From Nageia nagi (taxonomy: Eukaryota > Pinophyta), in contig JBITNC010000001.1 in the NCBI GenBank assembly GCA_050084985.1, positions 211,110,001 to 211,174,000 of the forward strand: 64,000 nt of DNA. Direction: 5' to 3'. Below, one piece after another: positions 12,243 to 24,705 of the stretch (position 1 is the stretch's first letter; every line of letters begins with the position of its first letter). The position numbers and the translations under genes are program-made. Under the pieces are notes generated by a model, which did no database searches, was not told the origin of the DNA, and worked only from the letters and a program-made list of their open reading frames with translations.

Positions 12243-13352
12243 TGTAGACACTCAAAATAAACCCTACATTTAGTTTTAACAATATAAAATAAATATATTT
12301 CTAACATATATCACATTAAAATGATTATAACTCCTTAGACAAGCTTCAATCAAGCTTTAAAATTCTATTACTGGATAGATCTTTGCAAGTAGATTTAAAA
12401 CGGGTGGTCATATGACCTCTTTTCATTAAAAAATGACCGTTGGGTGATCATTCCAATTTTAGCATAAAATTTACTAAAAATCATTGATGATCTGTCACAA
12501 TTGTTGATGATCCTCTAAGGTCATTGATGATCCTCGAATAATTCAAAAACTGCCAAATCTAAGCCCAAAATAGCCTAGTATGCATAGTTTAGAGTTATGG
12601 ACGTGGAGTTGAGATAATAACACCTCAAGATTTCACACAGAAGGTTACCTAGAATCTTTTGAACGATAAAACAAATTAATAACAAAATTTTGAGCTTATA
12701 AATACAAGCTCTGTATGTGAACAAAGGGACCCAAATTTACTACAGTGAAGCTCTATAGAAATTAAGCCAGAAGTTTGTAAGCAAAAGGATTTGAGGTTTG
12801 ACTAATAGCAAAATCTACCATCAAGTATATTTTATATTACGTTGTTTATTTTTGATTTATATGTATTAGTAGGTATGCTTTGATGTTTCATTTGTTTTCT
12901 ATGTGTAGGGTCAATACAAGAAAAGATGATAGAAACAAGCGTGAAGGAGAACAACCAGGAAGAGATACAAAATATTTCAAAATTCTATGAAAAGTTTATT
13001 ATAATGCCATAAATCATCGACGATTTGAAGATCGATTGATGGTAATTTCTCAGATCGATGACAAAAGCTAAAAGTTTACAACAAGCACTACAATAGTGAG
13101 AGACCATTGATTGTTGTCGATCCCTAAGTAGATCGTTGCCGATCCATAAGATCGTTGTCGATCGATAATAAATCGATACCGATTCATATAGATTGATAAT
13201 AGTCTCCAATTGTATTAAATCTCATCAAAATCTTTTTTCAGATATAATATCTATATTATTATTGATGTGTAATATTGAATGTGTTTTGATTTATTATGTT
13301 GAATGATTTATCTGACTAAATTGCATTTTAGGTGCACAATTCAGTATACATA
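12243..13352 (+). mobile_element. 5' LTR of the giant Tat element
   Basis: It starts TGTAGACACTC and matches 38787-39895 along its whole length. The last bases read TATACATA where the 3' copy has TATACACA, so the terminal CA is now TA, which a C-to-T change explains. It contains a TATA box and two clusters of GATC/ATCGAT-rich motifs (about 12478-12540 and 13013-13195). Confidence 0.92.
12697..12704 (+). promoter_or_regulatory. TATA box of the giant element 5' LTR
   Basis: TATAAATA sits in GAGCTTATAAATACAAGCTC. The flanking GAGCTT and AAGCTC can pair. The same octamer is at 39240-39247 in the 3' LTR. It probably sets the start of the genomic transcript about 30 bp downstream. Confidence 0.65.
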
Positions 13353-13355
13353 ATC

Positions 13356-13372
13356 TGGCGCTAGAAGGAGGG
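13356..13372 (+). promoter_or_regulatory. Primer binding site of the giant element
   Basis: TGGCGCTAGAAGGAGGG begins three bases after the 5' LTR. A TGGCGC start at this place is usual for Tat and Athila elements, which prime from tRNAs other than initiator Met. I cannot name the tRNA with confidence. Confidence 0.7.
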
Positions 13373-15158
13373 CCCCTTGCATGCATTTAGAGAATTGAAG
13401 TAAAAAATAGGATCAATTACATATTATTTTGCTTATATTTTTAAATCTATTTGCATCCTATGGAATCAAAAACTAACTTAATCTATTTGATTTGTTGTTT
13501 TGTTTTTGTTTTCCAGTTTTTAGAATCATCGACGATCGTATCTAAATCACCAACGATCTCTGAAAAATTGCCAACGATCTCTATTAAATGGGTATGTTTT
13601 CTAATCTGATATAAAAATAGTAAACATAAATAGGCATTTAAAATGATAGTCAGTAAAATTTTGTGTGATCTCTTTGCCCAAAGTGCATGTAGAAAATGGG
13701 TAGCAAAACTTTAAATGCATTTTTATTTAATGTATGTTATGAATAATGTTGTTTGTTTTTATTCTTTTGGGTTAAGGGTATATACACCTTAATACTTTTT
13801 ATCTTGTCTACTTATGCTCTCCCTTTGTGCTTCGTGCGATCTAAGGTGATCAGAATAGACCTGATAAGAAGGAGTAATTAATTCTTCTTTTCTTTCACAT
13901 TCACATTATCATTAATTTGGTTAATTTATCACACATAATGACCTCTTACCAAGTCTACCCTTACCACTCCAATGGAGGTCGAAGGGATATGTGATTAGTA
14001 AGAGGAAGTAATTTACTACACTTAATACTTCCACTATTGGAAGGAGTAAATGAATTACACTTAACTGGGAATGAACCTAAGGTAAATGAATCGAGTTTTG
14101 GGTAGTATAAATCATATTAAAAGGTTAATGAATTGGAGGGATTCGAATACATTAAGTACTTTTACTTAACAAAGTATGCTCTCACTTTTGCACTTCAAGC
14201 GATCTTAAGTGATTAGAAATAAGTTAAGTGAAAGAGGTAAAATTTATTCACATCTTATTTGGAAATATACTTCACATTAACACTCTTAAAGATGTCTTCC
14301 CTTACCACTCCATTGGAGGTCGAAGGGATATGTGACTCTTGGAGGAGTAATTGAACCTCACTTAACTAATTTATCTACACTTAACAGCTTCTTAACAAGT
14401 CTGCTCTTACCACTCCATTGGAGGTCGAAGAGATATGTGTCTAGTAAGAAGAGGAAATCTATTACACATAATACTTCCACAGCTAGAAGGGGTTAATGAA
14501 CATCATTAAGAGGTTGGATAATGAATCACATTATAATTAAAAAGAATAATAGGGTTTATTAAGGTCAAGGCTCATTTAAAATAAACTTTTTGATTATATC
14601 ACATTAAGATAAAATAAGTAAATGGACATGAATGTTTGGGAGGGTAGTATGCATAAATGTATCTTACTTGTTTAAATGCATTTCATAAGGCCTTAAGGAA
14701 TAATCGAACATTAACAAGTTGGATGTCACTACCAACCATTAATTCTTACTTCTTTGTAATTACCGACATAACGCACTTGAAACCATAGAGCCAGTTACAC
14801 GTGGAAGTGATAACCAAGGTAACTTTCCTTTAGGTAGGAGTCAAAAAAGGAGACTCATCTAGAACCAAGCCAAAAGCCATTAGAAACTTGCAAATGTTAG
14901 AATTACCCAAACCTACCTTGTTTAACACTTGACTAGTCAAAACAAACTAGGAAAATTAAAAAGATTAAAATAAACAACCCATATCGTTCATTTAATTCAG
15001 ACATTAAAAATATGCAAAAAAGTTAAAAAAGATAATTACATCGTTAAAAGTAGGTTTACATATAGGCTATTTGTGCATTAAATTGTTTTCTTGAAAATAT
15101 AATCTAAAAGATAAAAATAGAGTTTCTTGTTTACGATGCTTGTTTATGATATCTAAAA
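13373..15158 (+). other. Untranslated leader of the giant element with internal repeats
   Basis: No reading frame of note is present. A GATC-rich cluster lies at about 13525-13590. From about 13804 to 14480 an imperfect duplication carries three copies of TTACCACTCCATTGGAGGTC (13961, 14302, 14407; the first differs by one base) and two copies of a segment with TATGCTCTC...GCGATCT. Some Ogre-type elements have an extra ORF before gag, but I see none here. Confidence 0.6.
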
Positions 15159-17967
15159 ATGGTTCAAACTAGAAGTATGACCGCTAAGAAAATGCAAGAA
15201 CACCCATTTGAAATAAAAAGATTCAGACAATATGGATTTGATAGAGTATTCAGTTAGGAGGCCACCTCCTTTAAATGAATCAAATTCACGGGTAGTTCAT
15301 TATGAAAGTAAAAATTAGGATTATGGTTATGATCAAACTAGATTGCAAAAATAAAGTATAGAAGACCCTATTACCAAGGCTGGAATGCAAGTGTTAGATG
15401 AAGAATTGATTGAAATTCATTGTTGCCTAGCTAATCATAGGGATATTCCTAAGATGACCTCTAGTTTACCAGGAGATGTAGAAAAGCTAGACTGAAGGCT
15501 TGATAACTTAGAAATTGACGAGGTTAAATCTCGGGTCGAAACCATAGCGGTACTAGAGACTGAGCCTTATAAGGTTAAATATGAAAGACTCATTCATCAA
15601 TTATCAGATGGTCAAAAAGTAAGCTCTTTAATACGAAAGGAGGGAGCTTCTTTTTCTCATAAATCTCTCGAATTAGGAAAAAATGAAGTATCAATGCCTA
15701 TGAGTAATTTATCTCAAAGAGCTCCTTCAATGAGGGAAATGGAGAAATCTTATTCTTCAAAGGGAGGATTACATAGAAGGACATCTAAGTACAAAATAGA
15801 AGAGATACCTTCTTATGAAGAACTAGAAGAATGATGATTACGTAAAACAAAAGCCGGTCAAAGATTCATGGAAATACATGCTGATGATATTAAAAGAGCC
15901 ACAAAGATGCAATATTTTCTAAATGAAGTTGATGAATTCATTAAAATTCAAGAACAAGAGGATAAATTAAAAGAAATGGAAGATAAACTTCTTAGAGATA
16001 AAAAAAATTCATAGAATAAGAATAAGCAAAGAAAGAAAGAAACGAGTTCCAGGAACAAGAAAAGAAAAGACTTCATAAAGAACATGAGATTCAACTTCGT
16101 TTACAAGAATTACAACTTAAAGAATTAGAGAACAAAAAAATAAAAAGGGAACAATATCTACGTATGGAGAAAGAAAAACAAAGACAGTGGGATGAATATC
16201 AAAAAATAAGGAATTTGAAATCGGAAACTCCTGAACGAAGTCAAATACAAAGATATCGAGATCCTTATTTAGATAAACAAGAAGCGTTGGATAGAGAGAC
16301 AACCATTTTATTACAAAAGGAAATGGATAAGGAACTAGAACTTCAAAAATTATATGACAAACACAAGCAAGATTCTATTAAAAGTTGGATTGAACAAACC
16401 CAAAATCAAACAAAACAACTTGATTACAAGGAAAAAGATTTATATGGAAAAGGGATACCCCAAAAACCTCCTAGAATCCCTATTCCGCGATGACATTCAC
16501 CTCTTAAAATATTACCTCCACCACCGTCAGAGTTTCCTTCTGACTATGAGTCTTACATTTCAAGGTCAATTTTGGAAAAAGATCCAAATACTCAGAGATA
16601 TCATAAACATACTCAAGGTCATAGCACTGATAAAGAATTAGAAGACTTTATGAAGGATTTTATAAATTGAGAAATGAATGTTCAAGGACTTCAAAAGTTA
16701 AATTACAAGAATATTTGCAATGAACCTATTCATCCAAGTGTTCCAAAAAAGAAACTACCATATAGGTTTGAATTTCCTAAAATAGAGTCATTCAAAGGAA
16801 GAGAAGACCCCAAAGAACATTTGAGGAAATTTACATTTTCTAGTTATCAGATAGCCAATGATGACTCATTAATGTTACATATATTTCCTATGACACTCGT
16901 AGGCCAAGCTTTTGATTGGTATAATAGTTTACCTATGCATAGTTTATATACGTTTGAAAAATTGGCTAATCAATTTCTTGAACATTTTAGAATCAATATT
17001 AAAGAAAAATCTTCAATTATTGATCTTACGAGATTGCAACAATTTCCTGATGAAACCATACAAGATTACATCTCAAGATGGTGGGCTATACTCACTAGTA
17101 TGCCTTATACAATACCATAAGAGGAATTGGTTAAATTATTTGGTCAAAGTTGTTTAAGACCAATAACCAGTGTTCTCCAAATTCAACAACATAGAACTTT
17201 TGAAGAAGCTATTGCTCAGGTAGTAGTTATAGAAAGAGTTAAAGTTCAAGATGGAGAACTAAAGCTTAAAAAAAAAGAATACAAAAAGGGTAATCAATAT
17301 GAGAATAGTGCTAAACAACCACAAAATAATCAAATAGCTATGACAAAAGATTCTGGTCAAGCTTCAAAAATTGAAAAAAATGTTGAACCTAAGTCTAAAA
17401 GAAATTTTACCCCATTAGCAGAACCATTAGCTGAAATACTTAAAAAATTATGTGATAATGGTATGATTAGATTACCTGATATAAAACTTGAAAATCCTAA
17501 TGCTAAGGGAAGCAAATGGTATAAGAAAAATGAATTTTGTGCTTATCATAGGTAAAAGGGACATAATACAAATAGATGTTGAACTTTACAACACAAAATT
17601 CAAGACTTGATAGATAGTTGAAAGATAGATGTGGATAACCTTGTTGTGCCTTCAAATCAAAATTTAGGGATATATCAAAACCCCTTACCTTCACATCAGG
17701 CTAATAATGTGGCAACCATACCGAACCAAATGAACTATACATGGAATAATAAGGATATACCATTTATAGGGACTATAAATGATTCAATACATATGATTGG
17801 TATAGCCACAAGAGCACAACAATATCAAAATAAATAGGATAATCCATGAAAAAATCAATCGATATCAAACCCAATTAATATATGACCTATACCTCCTCCG
17901 CAACAACCTAAAGTTTTGATAAAAGGTGCTCTTTAACGATAATTAAAAATGTCTCCAATGAAGATGA
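15159..17967 (+). pseudogene. Gag of the giant Tat element, interrupted by a copia insertion
   Basis: An ATG at 15159 opens the frame. The first half is highly charged and reads as long coiled coil (Glu/Lys/Gln-rich, about 15900-16480). It is followed by the retrotransposon Gag core around 16770-17120, with FPKIESFKGREDPKEHL, then GQAFDWYNSLP and FRINIKEKSSIIDL, and at 17530-17580 a CAYHR-x-KGHNTNRC segment. That Cys-His pattern is typical of Tat/Athila Gag. Gag would form the particle that packages the RNA. Small frameshifts occur near 15250 and 16010. Stops at about 16491, 16668, 17118, 17553 and later replace Arg, Trp or Gln. The frame runs into the copia insertion at 17968 and resumes in register after it. 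Confidence 0.85.
17963..17967 (+). other. Target site duplication (left) of the nested copia, GATGA
   Basis: GATGA precedes the 5' LTR and recurs at 26536-26540 directly after the 3' LTR. The 5-bp length is as expected for copia integrase. Confidence 0.95.
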
Positions 17968-17980
17968 TGTTGAGTATGTG

Positions 17981-18260
17981 TGATTGTAATTGTTGTCAAC
18001 AAGGTTTTGATCAGGTTCTGGAGGTTTGACCAGGTTCCGGAGGTGAAGTGTGATTGTAATTATTGTTAACAAGGTGTTGATCGGGTTTCGGAGGTTTGAA
18101 CGAGTTCCGGAGGTAATGAGTGATTGTCATGCTGTCAACAAGGCTTTGATCGGGTTCTGGAGGTTTTGACCGGGTTCCGGAGGAGATGAGTGATGGTCAA
18201 GTTGTCAACAAGGTTTTGATCGGGTTCCGGAGTGGTGAGTGATTGTCATGTTGTCAACAC
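17981..18260 (+). repeat. 70-bp tandem array in the copia 5' LTR
   Basis: TGATTGTAAT or close variants start at 17981, 18051, 18121, 18191 and, in a shortened last unit, 18240. Each unit carries GTCAACAAGG, GATCGGGTT and paired GTTCCGGAGG segments. The 3' LTR has the same array at 24945, 25015, 25085, 25155 and 25206. Confidence 0.9.
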
Positions 18261-18473
18261 GTGATTTTGGTAAAGCTGGGGTTAGTAAACAAAGCGTTCT
18301 GAAAGAGATGATGTCAGCGATTTTGGGCCTTCACTCAAAATCGGAGTCCAAAAGTGATGAGGTAAGCAAGGAGCGATCAAAGAGTCGGAGCCAGTGAGTA
18401 AAACAATCTGAAAGCAAGAGATGACATCACAGGGAGAACGATGTTCACATTTGTGAATAGAACCGAGTTTCAG

Positions 18474-18730
18474 AGATGATGACATCATGGTGTAGGTGTT
18501 GAAAAGTCCGGAGACAAAAGTGCGAAGATAAAAGTGCGAAGACCGGAGTCCAGAGATGATGACATCATGGTGTAGGTGTTGAAAAGTCCGGAGATAAAAG
18601 TGCGAAGATAAAAGTGCGGAGACCAGAGTTCGGAGATGATGACATCATGGTGTAGGTGTTGAAAAGTCCAGAGACAAAAATGCGAAGATAAAAGTGCGGA
18701 GAAAAGAGTCCAGAATTATTCGAAATACCT
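18474..18730 (+). repeat. 80-bp tandem array with a palindromic core in the copia 5' LTR
   Basis: AGATGATGACATCATGGTGT starts at 18474, 18554 and 18634, a strict 80-bp period, followed by a partial unit. The core TGATGACATCA is an imperfect palindrome. The 3' LTR repeats the array at 25440, 25520 and 25600. Repeats of this kind in copia LTRs often bind transcription factors, but that role is inferred here. Confidence 0.85.
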
Positions 18731-19570
18731 TTATGAAGAAGAAAAGAGTCCAAAATTATCAGAAATCTTTGAAATCAGTGGTGAAAGAGGTATACGTGTC
18801 TGAACAAATCTGTTTGAGCAATAGGAGCGTTCAACAGTTACAGCAATTACAGGCTCAGATAGTGAACTCTTTTTGGTGCAGAAGAAGTTACAAATAAGGA
18901 TTCCTTTTTCAGTTTGTATTTGATAACATGTAATGATAGGAACAGTTGATTGGGGTTCTCTTGATGTGTAACGGTTGTCGAAGAGAAGGGTGTAGAGTGA
19001 AGTGCCGGAGATGAGGCAAGAACGTGAGATGAGATGTGTGTGTAGAGAAGTGAAAAAGAGGAGGTGATAGTGTGAAGTATCCGAAGAAGGTGAAATGAGC
19101 AAATGAATATACAGAGAATATAGTGATTGTTTATCTGTGTTACTTCAGAGCTGAGTGCAGAGTACGAACAGTGAGAATTAGAGCTAGACCATTGAGGGTC
19201 TTCTAGAACTGTATTCTGTCATCCCTTTTGAATGTTTTATCAAGTTGGTGCTTGATAGCTGGAGTTGGTGCTCCAAGCAGTCGGTGCTACTATTTCTAAA
19301 GTGGTAGTTGGTGCTACCCTTCATAGGTGGTGCTGTGAATCTGTAAGCTTTCTTTAATGGCTGGATTTGGATTGGTGTCCAAGCAGTCATTTTCGGGGAT
19401 GTAGCCAAACTGGTGAACCTCGTTACATCTGGTGTTGTGTGATGTACTGGTGTGCTTGCTCATTTTTTTTTCTGGCGTTTAATCTATCTTTATTTAAGAA
19501 GATTGGATAGTGATAATTTTTATATACACTGATTCACTCCCCCTCTCAGTGTCACTCGAAGAACTACAAT

Positions 19571-19583
19571 TGGTATCAGAGCC
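19571..19583 (+). promoter_or_regulatory. Primer binding site of the nested copia (initiator Met tRNA)
   Basis: TGGTATCAGAGCC begins two bases after the 5' LTR and matches the 3' end of plant initiator methionine tRNA, the usual primer of copia elements. Confidence 0.95.
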
Positions 19584-19632
19584 AAGTTCCTACTTAGGCT
19601 ATAACAGCTAAGGAGATCCTGGTAGTGGCACT

Positions 19633-22600
19633 ATGGCAAGCGGAGAAGGTTTCTCATCTAACAAAGCACCTCTCTTTGATGGAAACAATTATGCTTTCTA
19701 GAAAATTCAAATGAAGACTTATCTCAGTGCATTGGGTTTTGGCATTTGGGATGCTGTTAAAAGGGGTTACACTCCTCCCCCTGTAGGGCCATCAAATGAC
19801 GCAGAAAGAAAGGCATTTGAATGTGATCCAAAAGCAAGAAATGCTCTAATGTGTGGTCTTGTGGAAAGTGAACTGGTGAAAGTTATGGCATGCAAATCTG
19901 CAAATGAAATATGGAATAAGTTGAAGAGCATTCATGAAGGAGATGATAAAGTCAAGGAAGCAAAACTCCAAACTTATAGAGCTCAATTCGAAGTTCTAAA
20001 GATGAATGAAGATGAAACCATCGAAGCATACATGTTGAGAGTAAATGAAATTACTAATGCAATCAGAGGACTTGGGGAAGAAATTGAAGATCATGTCATC
20101 GTGAAAAAGGTACTGCACTCTCTCACATCTCGCTTTGATTCAAAGGTGTCCGCTATTGAAGAAGCAAAAAATTTGAAAACGTTCAGCATGGATGAAATGC
20201 ATGGTTCACTGACTGCTTATGAAATGAGGATAGGAAAAGCAAAGCATTCAGAAAAGGAAGCAACATTTAAAGCCAACAACAGTACCAAAGCCAAAATAGA
20301 TTCTGACGATGAGGAACAATCTGATGAAGAAGAAGCAAATTTCATTAGAAAGCTAAAAAGGGGAAAAGGTAAATATGAAGGCAAACTTCCATTTAAATGT
20401 TTTAACTGTGGTGGTATTGGTCATTTCATTTCAAAATGTCCATATAGAAAAACTGATAAAGATGATCAAGAATCATATTTTGAGAAAAACCACAAAATGA
20501 AATCTCATGCTCGAAATAGAAGGTCAAAAAGATAGAACTTCATATCTAGAAATAAAGGCTCCTCTGATGATGATTCCAGTAATGAATCAGAAAAGGGATT
20601 CAATGGAGCATTGTTTATGGCATTTGAAGAGAAACCGAATGTAGATAATCAAATTGTCCAAGAACATAACAAGGAAGAGACAGATGAAGAAAATGATTGT
20701 GAGAATGAGTTTGATCTTGAAGAAGAACTAATAACTGCATTGAATGAACTAAATAAAGAAGTAAAGAAAAACAAGAAACTCTCAAAAAGGTTTGATGATG
20801 CAAATAATATTATAGAAACCTTAAAAATAGAAGTGGAAGAATCTAAGAGGATAAATGAGAGTTTGGAGGAACAGCTTCTTGTGAAAGTTAAAAATTGCAG
20901 CACGCTTGAAGAAGAAATAACTGGGCTACATATGCAACTAGAGGAAGTCACCAAGAAACTCCACTCTTTTGAATATCTAGAAGGAAGGTCGACTAAACTC
21001 AGCGAAGTCATTAACAGCCAAAGAATGTTTTCTGATAAATCTGGTCTGGGATATGAACAAGGACAATCTTCCCATGACACAAAAAGGGAAAACATAAAAG
21101 AAACCAATAAGAAGGAAGGTGGCTCAGGACTGGAGGATGATGGCTTCACTCAAGTGCATTCCAAAAGAAGACCCTATGCAGGACCAAGAAGTACTCAGCA
21201 ACATAATAGATATATCCATCCCTTCAATGGATACTATTTCAAATGCAATGCATATGGACACAAAATTTCTGAATGTAAGTATAATATCTCTCCAAGAACC
21301 TTTGTTACTAGGAATGCATTCGGCCCACTAATGGAGTATCCTGTTGAGTGTTACAACTGTCATGAATATGGACACATTGCCTGATTCTGCAAACATAATC
21401 ATGGCATGATGTTCTTTCCACCGAGACAATTTCCTTCCACAAGACAGAATAAACAATTTCAGAGTAGTCATCCAGAGGAAGAAAAGTATAATAAGAAACA
21501 AGAAGTTGAAACAAAAGGAAAACAAGTCTAGAAAGAAAAGGAGAAACTCAGAGAGGATAAAGAGTCTTTAATTGTTCAAACAGCATTAAAAGCTCAAGAC
21601 AAACCATCACCATGGATATTAGATAGCGGATGCTCAAGTCACATGACAGGTGACAAGAAGAAATTTCAAAACCTACAGGAATATGAAGGTGGGTCAGTAA
21701 AATTTGGAAACAATGATGGCGCACAAATTATCGGTAAAGGGACAGTCAAAATAAATGACGACAAAATCAGATCTGAAGAGGTATTATTTGTTGTGGGACT
21801 GAAGCATAATTTGTTGAGCGTCAGTCAAATATGTGACAAAGGACATGATGTAATTTTCAAAAAGCATGGCTGCGAGATCTGAAGGACCAATAGTGGTAGA
21901 CTTGTAGCAGTTGGTACAAGAACCTGTGGCAATTTATACACCTTATTAGATATTTCAGAGGGATCATGTCTTCTAGGCAAGGAGAGTGATGATTGGCTAT
22001 GGCATAAGAGATTGGGACACATCTGTTTTAAAAACTTGATGAACATTTGCTCAAAAAGAGTAGTAAGAGATATGCCCAATATCAGCAAACTAGCAAATGA
22101 AATCTGTGATTCATGTCAAAGGGGAAAGCAAACTCGGGAAAAGTTCAAAGTGAAAGAATATCACACCAGGAAACCATTGGAAATCGTACACACCGACCTA
22201 TGCAGACCAATGAGAATACAAAGCTTCAATGGAGATAAGTATTTTATGCTGTTCATAGATGATTATTCAAGAATGACTTGGGTGCAATTTTTGAAACACA
22301 AATCTGAAGCATTTGAAATGTTCAAAGCATTTAAAAATCAAGTAGAAAATCAGATGGAGAGGAGAATTAAATGTCTTCACTCAGATAGAGGAGGTGAGTT
22401 CACTTCTGATGAGTTTTCTGAGTTTTGCATACAACACAGAATTAAAAGACAATTCTCTACAGTAAGAACTCCACAACAAAATGGAGTAGTTGAAAGAAAA
22501 AATAGAGCAGTACAAGAAATGGCTCGAACCATGCTGATAGAAAGCAATGTTGCTGATAGGTTCTGGAAAGAAGCAGTGCATACTGCAGTGCACATTCAAA

Positions 22601-24705
22601 ATAGATGTATGATGCGACCACATGAAGATAGAACACCATATGAATTATGGTTTGGAAGAAAAGCTACGGTGAGGCACTTCAAAATCTTTGGCAGTAAATG
22701 CTATATCAAGAGAATAGAAGAAAATTTAGGAAAGTTTGAGGATAGATCTGATGAAGGCATCTTTCTTGGTTACTCCTCGAAGAGCAAAGCATACAGGTGT
22801 TACAATAAAAGGACAAAAACAATCGTTGATAGTGCTGATGTTCGTGTTGATGAGCAAAGAGATCTTCCCAGGAGAAATGATGATGATGATCTTCATAACT
22901 ATCAAGATTCAGTTGAAGAAGATAAAACAAATAAAAACAAATCTGAGCCTCCTGTACAGCAATCACAAGTGAAGAAACCAGAAGATTCAAACTCACCAAG
23001 TAACCCAAACAGTGCTTCAGAAAGTGAGTTGGAAGAAGATGAAAATTCAAAAATTCCACCAAAAAGATGGCACAAGGATCATCCACAAAAGCAAATCATC
23101 GGTGAGCTTCATACAAGCATCCAAACTCGCAGAGGGGTTTCAAGCACCTATTCTCTCCTATCCAATATAGAGCCTAAAAATGTCTCAGAAGCTAGCCAAG
23201 ATAAAAGTTGGATGAAAGCTATGGAGGAGGAACTCACTCAAATTGAAAAGAATGAAACATGGGAACTCGTTCCTAGACCAGCCAACAAAAATGTGATTGG
23301 CACAAAGTGGATTTTTTGCAATAAGTTGAATGAAGACGGGATAGTGGTTCGAAATAAAGCTAGACTGGTCTGCAAGGGATATGCTCAGGTTGAAGGAATT
23401 GATTTTGAAGAAACTTTTGCACCGGTGGCCAGATTAGAAGCTATTCGCATGTTTTTAGCTTTTGCAGTGTATAAAGACTTCACAGTTTATCAAATGGATG
23501 TAAAATTAGCTTTTCTAAATGGCAAAATTGAGGAAGAAGTCTATATCGAACAGCCAGATGGTTTCCAGTTGGGAGAGAATCCTAATCTGGTATGCAAACT
23601 AAAGAAGGCTCTATATGGTTTAAAACAGGCACCTCGAGCATGGTACTCTATACTTGACACATATCTTCAGTAGCAAGGCTTTAGAAAAGGAATGGTGGAT
23701 AGCAACTTATACATTAAATCAGAAAAGGAAAATCATCTAATTGTTGTTGTCTATGTAGATGATATAATTTTTGGAGGAAGCAAGAATGAGCTATGTAAAA
23801 ATCTTGCTGACAACATGCAAACAGAATTCAAGATGTCTATGATAGGTGAGCTTGCATTTTTTCTGGGCTTACAAATCAATAAGTTGAAAAATGGCATGTT
23901 CATTTCTCAAACCAAGTATGTTAAGGAGATGCTGAAGAAGTTTACCATGGAAGACTGTAAACCTGTGAGCACCCCTATGACAACAGGCTGCAAATTAAGC
24001 AAGGATGATAATGCACCAACTGTAGATCAAACAAAATACAGGTCAATGATTGGAAGTTTATTATATTTAACAGCTACTAGACCGGATATTCTGCAAGTAG
24101 TTTGTATGGTTGCTCGATTTCAAGCCAATCCCAAAGAAACACATGTTACTGTAGTAAAGAGAATATTCAGATATCTCAAAGGTACAGTAGAATTTGGTTT
24201 ATGGTATCCTAGAGGAAAAGATCTTACACTTACTGCCTTTTCAGATGCAGATTGGGCTGGATGCGTGGATGATAGGAAGAGCACAAGTGGTGGAGCATTT
24301 TATTTGGGTAATAATCTTGTTAGCTGGCACAGTAAAAAGCAAGACTCAGTATCCCTATCTACAGTAGAAGCAGAGTATATAGCAGCAACTTCCTGCTGCA
24401 CACAGATTCTATGGATGAAGCAGATGCTAAAAGATTTTGGTATAGAGATTAATGAGCCCATATCAGTTCTATGTGATAACACAAGTGCAATAAATATATC
24501 AAAAAATCCTGTTATGCACTCATGAACAAAGCATATTGCAATCAGATATCATTTACTAAAAGAAAGAGTGGCGCAAGGAGAAGTACAGTTGGACTTTGTT
24601 CCAACCACAGAGCAAGTAGCAGACATCTTTACAAAGCCTTTGCCCAAAGAAATCTTCGAATATCTTCGAAACAAGCTAGGAGTTGTTGTCTTTCCCAAGC
24701 ATTAG
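19633..24705 (+). pseudogene. Copia gag-pol polyprotein, one frame with seven stops
   Basis: From the ATG at 19633 to TAG at 24703 the frame is continuous for 1690 codons. The stops lie at 19699, 20533, 21382, 21529, 21880, 23671 and 24523, and I see no frameshift. Order: Gag of UBN2 type (about residues 20-200); zinc knuckle CFNCGGIGHFISKC (near 20397); a long coiled coil; two more knuckles, one with Tyr for Cys and one cut by TGA; protease WILDSGCSSHM (near 21615); integrase with [12 protein letters not shown] and NGVVERKNR, so D, D and E are present; RT with YVDDIIFGG (near 23752); and RNase H with SDADWAGCVDD and FTKPLP close to the end. The catalytic residues look intact, so the loss is due to the stops. 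All seven can be read as CAG, CGA or TGG hit by one transition. Confidence 0.95.

Larger units (their letters stand above)
17968..19568 (+). mobile_element. 5' LTR of the nested copia
   Basis: Starts TGTTGAGTATG and ends GAACTACA. It pairs with 24932-26535. The first half holds two tandem arrays with periods of 70 and 80 bp. A possible TATA element (TTTTTATATACACTG) lies about 50 bp before the end. Confidence 0.95.

Noticed and set aside
18731-19102. 123-codon antisense open frame present in both copia LTRs
   Set aside because: Its duplicate at 25697-26068 only reflects the LTR copy. No domain is seen and the LTRs are recent duplicates, so conservation says nothing about coding.
20649-21149. 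166-codon antisense open frame, rich in Ser, Leu and Phe
   Set aside because: It is the mirror of the Glu/Lys-rich coiled-coil part of the copia Gag and resembles no known protein.
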